A DNA stretch of 35,927 bases from Verrucomicrobiota bacterium (GCA_026398255.1 JAPLTG010000003.1:1-35927), one strand, 5' to 3'. Counted from the first letter of the stretch, positions 23,850 through 35,183 are shown. Notes: generated by a model from the sequence alone, not told the origin. Numbers and translations: made by a program.

Positions 23850-25130
23850 TCAGCGGATTTCGATTTGGCCGGCGTTGAGGGGGAGGATGTGGCGGAGGCC
23901 TTCGATGAGGTATTCCTCGACGGCGGCGCCGTTGCCTTGCAGGAAGCGGAGGGAGTCGGGGGCTTTGCCGCGGTGGATGACAGTGCGCCAGATGTCGGGC
24001 TGATTGCTGATGAGCAGCAATGGCAAGCCATCCTCGGTCGCGAGGCGCGAGCCTTGGGCGTCGGCCAGGGCTCGAATTGTGATCGTTTGGCGCTCGCCGG
24101 TCAGCGGGTTTTCCTCAAGGCGGAAACGGAGGGATTCGAGTTGCGGTTCATCGCCGGCATCGGCGGTCACCTCGCCGTTTGCGAATCCAAAGCGCGAGGA
24201 CTTGCGGATGGTTTTTTCCCAATCGACCACCCATTCGCCGGATTCGTCGCGGGTGAGGGAGCGCAGGCGCTGCGAGCCGGAGAGTTCCTCGAGCACGACA
24301 AACCCTGAGCCGGATTTTGCGGCGCGGATTTTTTTTGGAACGGGTTCGTCGGCCTCGTAGGGGAGCGCACGGAGGATTTCGCCGGAGAAATCAGCCTGGC
24401 CGACCATCGGGGGCTGGTCCGCCTCGCCGCTCGAGCCAATGAACCAAAAGGTGTCGTCAGGGCCCAGCGAGAGGGCATCGACCTTGGAGGGAAGCTCGAT
24501 CTGGAGCGGAGCGGAGCCGTTTTGGGAAAACCAGACGCCTTGGGAATCGGTGGCGAGAAGGGTTTCGCCGAGGGAATCGATGGAGAGGAAAGTCTCGGGC
24601 GATCGGCTGGTGAGTTCGGCGAGCTTTTGGCGGGCGGGGGAGGATTTGTTGGCGGGAGGATTTTTTTCGATGGCGAGGAGGCCGTCCTTGATCGAGGCGC
24701 GGGCCATCACAGTGGATGCAGGGGTTTTCGCAAAAAGCAAAATGTCACCGTCATCCAAAACCTCGAAATCCTCGATCCATGAAATCGGCGGCGTGTCGGA
24801 TTCGGAGATCCAGTCGTTGAAGTGGAACGCCTCGCCGGTGACAGTGGCCTCGCCGATCTGGTAGCCGCGAATGTGGTAGGTGCCGGGTGGGACTTTTTTT
24901 CCCGAGTCGTCGAGCCCGTTCCAGCGCGAGATGAAGCCATTGAGGCCGACTTGGAATGTCTCCTCGCCGTCGAGCGCGTGGAGGGTTCGGACGAGGTGGC
25001 CGTTTTTGTCAAAGACGCCGAGCGTGATCCGGCCGGTGGAGGGAACGGCGAAGACAAACTCGCCCTCGGTCAGCACGGATAGGGCGTTAGTGAGCGGGAG
25101 GAGAAGAAGGAAAAGCGAAAGGAACCTCAC
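23850..25130 (-). CDS. Secreted FlgD-Ig-like / propeller-type protein coupled to the GH57 gene
   Basis: The product of 426 residues starts at a GTG (25130) with a signal peptide (RFLSLFLLLLPLTNALS). Residues about 30-95 form a FlgD-Ig-like module: ITLGVFDKNGHLVRTLHALD, then GFISRWNGLDDSGKKVPPGT and YHIRGY. The rest (VDALSLGPDDTFWFIGSSGE, RFLQGNGAAVEEYLIEGLRH) has a repetitive strand pattern suggesting a propeller. It ends GQIEIR. The GTGA overlap with the GH57 stop indicates translational coupling. An in-frame ATG at 25181 lies inside the GH57 gene and would spoil the signal peptide. The function is unknown. Confidence 0.8.
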   Translation of the reverse strand: MRFLSLFLLLLPLTNALSVLTEGEFVFAVPSTGRITLGVFDKNGHLVRTLHALDGEETFQVGLNGFISRWNGLDDSGKKVPPGTYHIRGYQIGEATVTGEAFHFNDWISESDTPPISWIEDFEVLDDGDILLFAKTPASTVMARASIKDGLLAIEKNPPANKSSPARQKLAELTSRSPETFLSIDSLGETLLATDSQGVWFSQNGSAPLQIELPSKVDALSLGPDDTFWFIGSSGEADQPPMVGQADFSGEILRALPYEADEPVPKKIRAAKSGSGFVVLEELSGSQRLRSLTRDESGEWVVDWEKTIRKSSRFGFANGEVTADAGDEPQLESLRFRLEENPLTGERQTITIRALADAQGSRLATEDGLPLLLISNQPDIWRTVIHRGKAPDSLRFLQGNGAAVEEYLIEGLRHILPLNAGQIEIR

Positions 25131-26707
25131 AGGTAGTGCTTCCAATTCACATTCGGGAAGAGGTTGTCGCGCTCCTCGCAAGCCGCGAGAAGGGCTCCGT
25201 CAGGCTGGCCGGATTCGAGCATTTCCCAGAGCCGCGTGAAGCGGAGCAGGTGCTCGTTCGTGCGGCGCGTGGCGTAGTCGACGGCGGTGCCGGTTTTCAT
25301 GAGGAACGCCCAGTCGCTGGACTGCGCGAGAAGGAGTTCGCGTGCGAGCTGCTTGAGGGTTCGATCGGTGAACGCCGAGCGGGTCTTAGCGTGCTGGCGT
25401 GCGGCTTGGGTCATGCGGCGTGCGGCGGCGTGGAGGTGCGGGTAGATCCAGGAATTGCAGTGGTCGAGCCAGACCTCGGAGTAACCCTTGTTTCCCCAAC
25501 TGGAGGGGGATGGACAGACCATTTGTTGCGTCGGATTTTTGTGGAGATAGTCGCTGGGTGTGGTGAGGCGGAAGGTCTTCTGGTCATAGGCCGCCTTGCG
25601 CAGAAAGAGATCGAGGAATTCCGGGCCTTCATACCACCAGTGGCCGAACAGCTCGGCGTCGAACGGGCTGAGCACGATGGGCTCGACAGGGAGGTTTTGG
25701 CAGAGGTGCTCAATCTGGCCGATGCGGGCGTTGAGAAAGTCTCCCGCGTGGTGGTCGGCGGCGGCCATCGCCCAGGCGCGGTTGTAGACTTCTTTGTGAG
25801 GTGAGCCGGTGATGCGGTGGTATTTGATGCCGGTGTTTCGCCGGTGGCCTGTGGCGGGCAGGACGGTGTGGAGGTAGTCCTCGGGCAAATCCATGCCGAT
25901 ATCGCGGTAGAAATCCCGATAGGCAGGATCGCCGGGATACCCCTCGCGGGCACTCCAGACCTGCTTGCTCGACTCGCGGTCGCGTCCAAAAACCGCCGGC
26001 CCGGCAGGCGTGAAATACGGGGCGTAAATCGCAAAGCGCGGCCTCGGCTCGCCATACATCAAGCCGTGCGCATCGACCACAAACCAACGGATGTTGGCCT
26101 CCTGCAAAATGGAATCGATCTGGGGAACATACCCGCACTCGGGCAGCCAGATTCCGGCGGGATCAACGCCGAAGCATTCGCGGTGGGAATCCCGGCCGAT
26201 GAGGATTTGGGCGCGCATCGCCTCGGGAACGGCTTCCATCAATGGCAGGAAGCCGTGCGTGGCAGCGCAGGTGATGATTTCGAGGATGCCGTCTTTTTGG
26301 AGCTGGGCAAACGAGCCGACGATGTCGCAGCGGATTTCATCGCGGTAGAAACGCAATGCCTCGCCAAAGGCGGCTTGGTAGTGACGGGCGATGTGCTGGA
26401 GCGGCTCGTCGCGCGAGGTGCGGTCCACTTCCATCGCGGCGAGTTCACATCCCCGCTCGAGGTAACGCTCGGCGCGGCTTTGCAGGAGCGGATCGCGGAG
26501 CATCGCGCACAGGGTCGGGGTCAGCGTGAAGGTGATTTTCGCGGGAACCTTGTCCGCAACCATGCGGCGCAGGATTTTCAGCAGCGGGATGTAGCACTCA
26601 GTAATGGCCTCGAATAGCCAGTCCTCTTCAAGAAACTCCTCGTGCTCGGGATGGCGCACCCAAGGCAGATGGGCGTGGAGGAGGAGGGCAAGCGAACCTT
26701 GGCGCAT
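25127..26707 (-). CDS. GH57 family 1,4-alpha-glucan branching enzyme (DUF1957 type)
   Basis: The 526-residue cytoplasmic protein is a glycoside hydrolase family 57 member of the branching-enzyme subgroup, acting on glycogen-like alpha-glucans. It has the N-terminal LLLHAHLPWVRHPE (motif with the metal/substrate histidines), GIWLPECGY with the presumed nucleophile E190, and SPFDAELFGHWWYEGP with the presumed acid/base D350. The DUF1957-type C-terminal helical domain begins at SSWGNKGYSEVWLD. The start MRQGSLALLLHAHLP fits the family. It is translated with the downstream secreted protein through a GTGA overlap. Branching rather than amylase activity is inferred from the C-terminal domain, not shown. 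Confidence 0.93.
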   Translation of the reverse strand: MRQGSLALLLHAHLPWVRHPEHEEFLEEDWLFEAITECYIPLLKILRRMVADKVPAKITFTLTPTLCAMLRDPLLQSRAERYLERGCELAAMEVDRTSRDEPLQHIARHYQAAFGEALRFYRDEIRCDIVGSFAQLQKDGILEIITCAATHGFLPLMEAVPEAMRAQILIGRDSHRECFGVDPAGIWLPECGYVPQIDSILQEANIRWFVVDAHGLMYGEPRPRFAIYAPYFTPAGPAVFGRDRESSKQVWSAREGYPGDPAYRDFYRDIGMDLPEDYLHTVLPATGHRRNTGIKYHRITGSPHKEVYNRAWAMAAADHHAGDFLNARIGQIEHLCQNLPVEPIVLSPFDAELFGHWWYEGPEFLDLFLRKAAYDQKTFRLTTPSDYLHKNPTQQMVCPSPSSWGNKGYSEVWLDHCNSWIYPHLHAAARRMTQAARQHAKTRSAFTDRTLKQLARELLLAQSSDWAFLMKTGTAVDYATRRTNEHLLRFTRLWEMLESGQPDGALLAACEERDNLFPNVNWKHYL

Positions 26708-26760
26708 AAACGGGGAAAAGACTTACGATGCGGTGCGGGCCGCGACAAGCGCGCAGAACC

Positions 26761-27378
26761 CTACCGCACCCAGCCGGGCCAACTTTTCAAACCCGCCAGC
26801 GCGCGTCCCCGGTGGCTCAGGCGGTTTTTGGTTTCAGCGCCCAGCTCGGCGAAAGTCTCGGCGAACCCCTCAGGCATAAAAAGCGGATCATAACCAAATC
26901 CTCCCGCACCTTTTTCACTCCCGATGATCGCGCCTTCGACCGATCCGCTGAAGTGCGCCAAAACCTCGCCACCCCGCGCCAGCGCGATGACGCAACGGAA
27001 CCGCGCGGAGCGTTGATTGGAGGGAACGCCCGCAAGTTTTTCCAAAAGCAGGGCGCGGTTCGTGACATCGGTCGCGCCTTCGCCGGAGAACCTCGCCGAG
27101 CGAACCCCAGGAGCGCCGCTGAGCGCATCGACTTCGAGTCCCGAGTCGTCCGCCAGCACCCAACCGTCAAAATGCGCCGAGGCCGCGAGGGCTTTCAGCG
27201 CGGCGTTTTCCTCAAAGGTCGTGCCGGTTTCCTCCACCTCGCCGAGCGCGGGGATGGACGACAGATCGAGCAACTCGAAGGATGGGCCGAGGATTTGGCG
27301 GATTTCCACGAGCTTGTGGGCGTTCCGCGTCGAGACGAGCACGGTGTATGGATTTGCAGGGTTGGCGGGTTCCAGCAT
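26761..27378 (-). CDS. rdgB: XTP/dITP pyrophosphatase (RdgB/HAM1)
   Basis: The enzyme hydrolyses non-canonical purine triphosphates (XTP, dITP, ITP) to monophosphates, keeping them out of DNA. The 205-residue protein has [18 protein letters not shown] (substrate-binding N-terminus), the metal-binding [30 protein letters not shown] and [10 protein letters not shown]. It also has [13 protein letters not shown] and the C-terminal [13 protein letters not shown]. The ATG at 27378 gives the normal N-terminus; the frame extends upstream to 27519, antisense to leuS. Its start is only 19 bp from the divergent leuS start. Confidence 0.96.
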   Translation of the reverse strand: MLEPANPANPYTVLVSTRNAHKLVEIRQILGPSFELLDLSSIPALGEVEETGTTFEENAALKALAASAHFDGWVLADDSGLEVDALSGAPGVRSARFSGEGATDVTNRALLLEKLAGVPSNQRSARFRCVIALARGGEVLAHFSGSVEGAIIGSEKGAGGFGYDPLFMPEGFAETFAELGAETKNRLSHRGRALAGLKSWPGWVR

Positions 27379-27397
27379 AGGCTTCGCGCTTTTTACG

Positions 27398-29932
<2,535 letters not shown>

Positions 29933-29937
29933 CACCC

Positions 29938-31380
29938 ATGTCTCGCCTCCTCTCGATCGTCCTTGCATTGAGCTTTTCGTCCCTGCTGAAGGCCGCACCG
30001 ATCGCTGAAAGCCTTGTTCGCATCGAGGCGACTTCGCAGGAGCCCGATTACAAATCGCCGTGGAGCCCAGGCACGGTCCTTTCCGGTGTGGGGGCGGGAT
30101 TTGTGATTGATGGCGACCGGGTAATGACGAATGCCCATGTCGTCAGCAACGCGCGCTTCCTGACAGTCTCCAAAGAAGGCGACCCAAAGCCCTACACCGC
30201 GCGCGTGCTCCATATCGCGCACGATTGCGACCTCGCGTTGTTGAAGGTCGACAAGGCCGAGTTTTTTAATGGCACGACGCCGCTCGAATTCGGCGGCCTC
30301 CCCGAAATCGAGTCCGTCGTATCCGTTTACGGATACCCGATCGGAGGCAAGCGGCTGTCCGTCACTCGCGGCATCGTTTCGCGGATCGATTTCCAGACCT
30401 ACTCGCATTCTGCGATGGACTCCCACCTCACGATCCAGATCGATGCTGCCATCAATCCCGGCAACAGCGGCGGCCCGGTGATGCAGGATGGCAAGGTCGT
30501 TGGAGTCGCCTTCCAAGGCTATTCGGGAGATGTCGCGCAGAATGTCGGTTACATGATTCCCGTGCCGGTGGTGGAGCGTTTTCTCAAGGATGTGGAGGAT
30601 GGAAAATACGACCGCTACATCGATCTCGCCATCAGCTACCAAAACCTCTTCAACCCCGCCGCGCGACGGGCACTTGGTTTGGAAGACGACGACCGCGGCG
30701 TGATGTTGGGAGCGGTCTACGGCGGTGGTTCGTCGGATGGAATCCTCAAGCCGGGCGATGTGTTGCTCGAGATCGACGGCTACCCAATCGCCAGCGACGG
30801 CTCGATCCGTTTCAAAAACGGCGTCGTGCCACTCACCGAGGTGGTCGAAAGAAAATTCCGGGGCGATAAAGTCCATCTCGTCATTCTCCGCGACCGGAAA
30901 AAACAAACCGTCGCCGTGCCATTGGACGACCCCTGGCCCTTTACACTTCAAAGCAACGCCTACGACGAAAAGCCGCGCTTCGTCATTTACGGCGGACTTG
31001 TTTTTCAACCGGTGGACCGGAATTTCCTCGCTGAGCATGACCCCTCGAACCAACGCCTGAATTACTCGTATGACTTCTTTGTCGAGGACGGCATCTACCG
31101 CGACCGCAAGGAGCTCGTCGTTTTGAGCAACATCCTTCCCGATCCCGTGAATGCCCACACGGGAGATTTTCGCTACTCGCTCATCAATGAAATCAACGGA
31201 CGCCGAATCCAAACTCTCCAAGATGTCGCCCAGGCTTTCGCGAAGCCTGAGGAATATTATGTGATCAAAACCGCCGATGTCGGACCCCCGATTGTCCTAG
31301 AGCGCAAAGCTGTCCTAGCCGCTACGGAAAACATCCTTAAGCGCTACGGCATCGCCTCGGAGCAAAATCTCGAAAAATGA
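29938..31380 (+). CDS. HtrA/Deg-like serine protease with PDZ domain
   Basis: The 480-residue exported protein has a signal peptide (MSRLLSIVLALSFSSLLKAA) and a trypsin-like domain. The catalytic triad is intact: H67 (VMTNAHVVSN), D98 (HDCDLALLKV) and S177 (NPGNSGGPVMQDGK). A PDZ domain follows (about 245-315, GVMLGAVYGGGSSDGILKPG then DVLLEIDGYPI). A C-terminal domain of about 150 residues with a second PDZ-like end (LINEINGRRIQTLQDVAQAF) resembles the Deg9-type architecture more than DegP. It probably works in the periplasm on misfolded or regulatory substrates. It overlaps the next, degenerate homologue by 4 bp (ATGA). Confidence 0.93.
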   Translation: MSRLLSIVLALSFSSLLKAAPIAESLVRIEATSQEPDYKSPWSPGTVLSGVGAGFVIDGDRVMTNAHVVSNARFLTVSKEGDPKPYTARVLHIAHDCDLALLKVDKAEFFNGTTPLEFGGLPEIESVVSVYGYPIGGKRLSVTRGIVSRIDFQTYSHSAMDSHLTIQIDAAINPGNSGGPVMQDGKVVGVAFQGYSGDVAQNVGYMIPVPVVERFLKDVEDGKYDRYIDLAISYQNLFNPAARRALGLEDDDRGVMLGAVYGGGSSDGILKPGDVLLEIDGYPIASDGSIRFKNGVVPLTEVVERKFRGDKVHLVILRDRKKQTVAVPLDDPWPFTLQSNAYDEKPRFVIYGGLVFQPVDRNFLAEHDPSNQRLNYSYDFFVEDGIYRDRKELVVLSNILPDPVNAHTGDFRYSLINEINGRRIQTLQDVAQAFAKPEEYYVIKTADVGPPIVLERKAVLAATENILKRYGIASEQNLEK

Positions 31381-32897
31381 ACCCGCTCCTCCCCATCGTC
31401 ATTCTTCTGTTTTTCATCCAAGCCTCGGTGCTCGGCGGAACCTTCCAGCCGCGATTCAAAAACCAGACGACTGCGCCAGAAGTTACCAGCAAGTCGATCC
31501 TCCGGGTTAATTCCACAAACCAAGTCTACGACCTCGGCTCTCCTTGGCAGAAAAAACCACCCACTGGCCGGCGAGGTCTCGGGGTGCTGGTCGGCGATGG
31601 CTCGATCCTCGTCACGGCCGACCTTGTGGCGAACTCGAACTTCATCGAACTCGAACTCCCGGCGAATGCCAAAAAATCCACGGCGACGATTCAGCACATC
31701 GATTACGAGAGCAATCTCGCGTTGCTCCGGGCAACCGATCCCGAATTTCTCGCCGGGATGATTCCCTTGAAGCTCGCGGAGAAAATATCCATCGGCGATT
31801 CCGCAACCGTTCTTCAGTTCGAACCAAACGGCGAGATTGCGCGCACGACGGGACGCATTTCTTCGATCTCGATCGCGCCCTACCCGCTGGAAAATGTCGG
31901 CCTGCTCGTTTTCAAGATCAGCATGCCACTCCAGCAGCGAGACGGAAGTTTCACTCTGCCCGCAGTGCATGGCGGGCGATTGGTCGGCCTCCTCATGCGC
32001 TACGATTCCAGAAACCAAACGGCCGACATCATTCCCATGCCGATCATTTCGCGGTTTCTGGCCTCGACGACGCAACCCGATTTCAAAGGCTTTCCGCGCC
32101 TCGGCGTTTCGTTCGCTCCGCTCCGCGACCCTCAACTCCGCCGCTTCATCGGGCTCACCGAACCCGGCGGGATTTATGTTACAAAGGTCACCCCGAAAAG
32201 CTCCGCCGCCTCGGCAGGACTCCGCGAGGGCGATGTGATTCTTGCAGTGAACGGCCTCCCGCTCGATCAGGACGGCAACTACGAGGATGCCGACTATGGC
32301 CGCATACTTTTCAGCCACATCACCGGCACGCTCACCCCGGCCGGTGGGAAGGTGGTTTTAAAAATTCTTCGCTCAGGAAAAATCGAGGAAGTCCCCGTGG
32401 CGATGAAGCCGCTCGATCGCTCCAGCGTGGTGAGCCCCTCGTTCCTTTCCGATGCCGCGCCGCCGTATTTCATTTTGGGAGGGATGGTTTTTGTGGAGTT
32501 GTCCCGACCCTACCTGCAGGAATGGGGCGCCGAGTGGACCAAGAATGCTCCCCAGCGCCTTGTGAATTACGACGCCTTTCAGGACGAACTCCCCGCCGAT
32601 CGAGGCAAAATTGTCGTCCTCGCCCAAATCCTCCCCACGCCGGACACGATTGGCTACGAGAACATCGAGAATGTGGTGATCAAGGAACTCAACGGCCGAC
32701 CGGTCAAAAGCATCGCCGATCTCGCCGAGGCCGCGAAACATCCGGTCGAGGGTTTCCAGAAAATCAAACTCGAGGAAGATCCCACGTGGCTTTTCCTCGA
32801 TGCCGCTTCCATCGAAGCCAACCGCACGCAATTGATGGAACACTACGAGCTGCCGGCGACGGAGAGATTGAATCCGGCGACTTCCGGCCAGCCATGA
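31377..32897 (+). CDS. HtrA-like pseudoprotease with PDZ domain (catalytic triad lost)
   Basis: The 506-residue exported protein (signal MNPLLPIVILLFFIQASVLG) follows the active protease domain by domain. The triad is replaced: the His site reads VTADLVAN (D82), the Asp site ESNLALLRA (N113), and the GNSGGP loop reads DGSFTLPAVHGG with Phe 192 at the Ser position. The PDZ domain is well kept (GGIYVTKVTPKSSAASAGLR then EGDVILAVNGLPL), as is the C-terminal domain (VVIKELNGRPVKSIADLAEA). It is therefore probably a non-catalytic partner or regulator of the upstream protease. It is coupled by 4-bp overlaps on both sides. Confidence 0.88.
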   Translation: MNPLLPIVILLFFIQASVLGGTFQPRFKNQTTAPEVTSKSILRVNSTNQVYDLGSPWQKKPPTGRRGLGVLVGDGSILVTADLVANSNFIELELPANAKKSTATIQHIDYESNLALLRATDPEFLAGMIPLKLAEKISIGDSATVLQFEPNGEIARTTGRISSISIAPYPLENVGLLVFKISMPLQQRDGSFTLPAVHGGRLVGLLMRYDSRNQTADIIPMPIISRFLASTTQPDFKGFPRLGVSFAPLRDPQLRRFIGLTEPGGIYVTKVTPKSSAASAGLREGDVILAVNGLPLDQDGNYEDADYGRILFSHITGTLTPAGGKVVLKILRSGKIEEVPVAMKPLDRSSVVSPSFLSDAAPPYFILGGMVFVELSRPYLQEWGAEWTKNAPQRLVNYDAFQDELPADRGKIVVLAQILPTPDTIGYENIENVVIKELNGRPVKSIADLAEAAKHPVEGFQKIKLEEDPTWLFLDAASIEANRTQLMEHYELPATERLNPATSGQP

Positions 32898-33763
32898 AGC
32901 TCCTCGTCGCCGCCCTGCTCTGCGCCACGGCCCTCTTGCGGGCCGAAAAGCCGCTCGAGGAATTTCAAAAATGCGAATTGGTTCCCGCCGAGCGGGCTGA
33001 TGGCGACAGCTTCCCGGTGCGCCTGCCTGATGGCCGCGAGATCACCGCCCGCCTCTACGGCGTCGATTGCATCGAACTCCATGTGAAAACCGAAAATGTT
33101 GCCCGGCGCCTCCGCGACCAGCAGCGCTACTTCGGCATCGGCGGGGAAGATGCCGCAAAGGCCTCCAGCCTCGCTCGCGACTATGGACGCCATGCCGCCG
33201 ACTTCACCGTGAAGGCTCTCGCCAGGCCCTTCGCGATTCATACAGCCAACTCCGATGCCCGAGGGGGCGAATCCTCGAACCGAATTTATGTTTTTGTAAA
33301 AACCCACGACGGGCACGATCTCGCGGAGCTTCTTGTCGAGGCCGGCTTGGCCCGCGCTTTTGGCGTGACCCGTGAGACTCCCGCCAAAATTTCTGCAAAT
33401 GACTACCGCGACCAATTGCGCGATGCCGAACTCGTCGCAGCGGCTGCCAGTAAGGGCATTTGGGCGTCCACCGACTGGCAGAAAATTTCTGCGGCCCGAG
33501 CCGAGGCGCGCCGCGAAGCCGCCGAACTTCTCAAGATTTTTCAACCCAAGGTTCCTCCGGAAGGCATCGACCTGAACACCGCAAGCTCCGAGCAACTCGA
33601 AGCCCTGAACGGAATCGGACCCGCTCTCGCACAAAGGATCATCGCGGCCCGACCTTTCAGCTCCGTGAAGGATCTTGAACGCGTCAATGGGCTCTGGCCC
33701 GGCTTGATTTCGAAAATTTCCGGCAGCGTTCATGTCAACGCCGCCAAGAAAAAATCTCCCTAG
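32894..33763 (+). CDS. Exported staphylococcal-nuclease-like protein with C-terminal HhH
   Basis: The 289-residue protein has a signal peptide (MKLLVAALLCATALLRA) and an SNase domain (about 28-195). It carries ADGDSFPVRLPDGREITARL and YGVDCIELH; R53, E61 and R130 correspond to the catalytic Arg35, Glu43 and Arg87 of micrococcal nuclease, and D36 and D38 to its calcium-site region. A charged linker leads to a ComEA-type helix-hairpin-helix (about 226-283, LNTASSEQLEALNGIGPALA then QRIIAARPFSSVKDLERVNG), a DNA-binding module. A periplasmic or surface nuclease acting on captured DNA is likely. It overlaps the pseudoprotease gene by 4 bp; its stop overlaps the convergent FGE-like stop in CTAG. 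Confidence 0.88.
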   Translation: MKLLVAALLCATALLRAEKPLEEFQKCELVPAERADGDSFPVRLPDGREITARLYGVDCIELHVKTENVARRLRDQQRYFGIGGEDAAKASSLARDYGRHAADFTVKALARPFAIHTANSDARGGESSNRIYVFVKTHDGHDLAELLVEAGLARAFGVTRETPAKISANDYRDQLRDAELVAAAASKGIWASTDWQKISAARAEARREAAELLKIFQPKVPPEGIDLNTASSEQLEALNGIGPALAQRIIAARPFSSVKDLERVNGLWPGLISKISGSVHVNAAKKKSP

Positions 33764-34482
33764 CGCTTCGCCGGCACGCCGAGCACGACGCGGAATCCGA
33801 AACTGGTGAAACGCGAGGTCGGGTAGCCGAGGTCGTTGCGGAATGAGGATTTCATTCGGTCGGAATAGCCATTGAACCACGAAGCGCCACGAAGAACGCG
33901 GCATTCATTCGCCCGGTCGTGGTAGTCCAGGCACCACTCCCAGACATTGCCGCCGAGGTCGAAAATCCCGAATGCATTCGCGGCGAAACTTCCGACCGGC
34001 GAGGTGAATTCAAAGCTGTCGATGCCGAGTTCCTGCGAGTAGTTGCCCGCATCTTTTGGCGGCGGCCACTGGGTTCCCCATGGGTAGCCATCGAGTTGTC
34101 CGCTGCGTTGGTCAGGACGGGCTCCCTCCTCGGCGGGAAGACCCACTGCGGCGCTCCACTCGAGATCGGAAGGCAGTCGGTAAACGAGGCCCTCGGGGAG
34201 TTTGCCCGCAGCGCGCTCGCGCTCTGTGAGCCACTCGCAAAAATCGCTCGCCTCTTTCCAGATGATATTCACCACAGGATGGTCGGAGCCGGAAGCCGGG
34301 GTCTGCGAAGGAACCTCCAAGCCTTTCTCCGGCGCGAAGGCGGTGTAGTCCTGAACCCGTGTCGGCCAGATGCAAAAGAGGGTTTCAAAATGCGGCACCG
34401 GAACAAACGGCATGCCGAGGCTGTTGACAAAGGGTGAGGTTTTCTTGGCTTCGCCGGGTGATTGGGCAGTCGGAGTGCTCAT
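33760..34482 (-). CDS. FGE-sulfatase (SUMF1) domain protein without the catalytic Cys
   Basis: The 240-residue cytoplasmic protein has the formylglycine-generating-enzyme fold. It contains HPVVNIIWKEASDFCEWLTE, YRLPSDLEWSAAVGLP, DGYPWGTQWPPPKDAGNY, NAFGIFDLGGNVWEWCLDYH, RVLRGASWFNGYSDRMKSSF and FTSFGFRVV. In true FGE the region after RGGSW carries the redox-active cysteine; here it reads YSDRMKSSFRN, so sulfatase activation is unlikely. Such proteins often serve as ligand-binding or regulatory modules. No signal peptide is present. It is convergent with the nuclease gene and divergent from the lipoprotein gene at 34647. Confidence 0.85.
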   Translation of the reverse strand: MSTPTAQSPGEAKKTSPFVNSLGMPFVPVPHFETLFCIWPTRVQDYTAFAPEKGLEVPSQTPASGSDHPVVNIIWKEASDFCEWLTERERAAGKLPEGLVYRLPSDLEWSAAVGLPAEEGARPDQRSGQLDGYPWGTQWPPPKDAGNYSQELGIDSFEFTSPVGSFAANAFGIFDLGGNVWEWCLDYHDRANECRVLRGASWFNGYSDRMKSSFRNDLGYPTSRFTSFGFRVVLGVPAKR

Positions 34483-34646
34483 ATAGAAGAAGGTGCGGTT
34501 TTTATCCGTTCCAAAAAACGCTGACCACCCTTTTGTTCTCGTCCCTGGGCGTCAAGGGAGGGGAAAACATCGCCATCTTTGATTTGCCATCCCAATTTGA
34601 CGGGGGTAGTAGTCACTGCCCCTCGGCTAAATCAACACTTCCCGCC

Positions 34647-35159
34647 ATGAAATTTCCCATGTCACTCCGCCTCGCTCTTGGTGCCTCCGTCCTGCTCCTC
34701 GCCGCCTGTTCCAGCGGCCCACAAGTGAATTCCGCCGTGCTCTCGGCCGCAACCTCACGGGGCGTGGCCCAAAGCACTGAGGAAAAAATGTCGAATGCCC
34801 GACCGCTGAATTTGGATGATTTGGAAAACCTCGTTTCCAAAGGCGTCCCTTCGCCAACGATCATTGCCTACCTCACCAGCATTCGCCAAACCTTCCGCTA
34901 TTCGGCGGAGCAACTGGCCGACCTGCAATCCCACGGCGCCGACCAGCAACTCCTCGCCTTCCTGCGCGAAACCGGTGGCTTTTACAATTCCTCCTCACCA
35001 GCCCGCACAGCGGGTCACTCGCAGGAACCCGCCGGCCAATACACGAACTCGCGCGGTTATCAGAACGAGCAACCTTTTGCCTACAACGAACCGGCCGTCG
35101 ATGGTTTCTACGATTCCGCCTACGAGGAGTCGCTCTACAGCCCGTTCTCCTTCAACTAA
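34647..35159 (+). CDS. Lipoprotein of unknown function
   Basis: The 170-residue product has a lipoprotein signal (SLRLALGASVLLLAAC, Cys 21). A helical segment follows with two related halves, NLDDLENLVSKGVPSPTIIA and FRYSAEQLADLQSHGADQQL. This resembles the short 'DIIxLxKAGVSDEVIxxxL' repeats of many Verrucomicrobia and Planctomycetes lipoproteins. The C-terminal third is low-complexity and rich in Tyr, Asn and Ser. The 164 bp upstream (34483-34646), between the divergent genes, should hold both promoters; a TTGACG at about 34597 is visible but has no good -10 partner. comEC follows after 24 bp. Confidence 0.8.
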   Translation: MKFPMSLRLALGASVLLLAACSSGPQVNSAVLSAATSRGVAQSTEEKMSNARPLNLDDLENLVSKGVPSPTIIAYLTSIRQTFRYSAEQLADLQSHGADQQLLAFLRETGGFYNSSSPARTAGHSQEPAGQYTNSRGYQNEQPFAYNEPAVDGFYDSAYEESLYSPFSFN

Positions 35160-35183
35160 GCGCTCAACCCAGAGGGCCTCGGG

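Noticed and set aside
27017-27397. In-frame upstream extension of leuS
   Set aside because: It is antisense to rdgB motifs, and [13 protein letters not shown] is the normal LeuRS N-terminus.
31544-32893. Long upstream extension of the nuclease frame through the pseudoprotease gene
   Set aside because: The translation is rich in R, H, P and S without structure. A signal peptide at 32894 and the 4-bp overlap define the true start.
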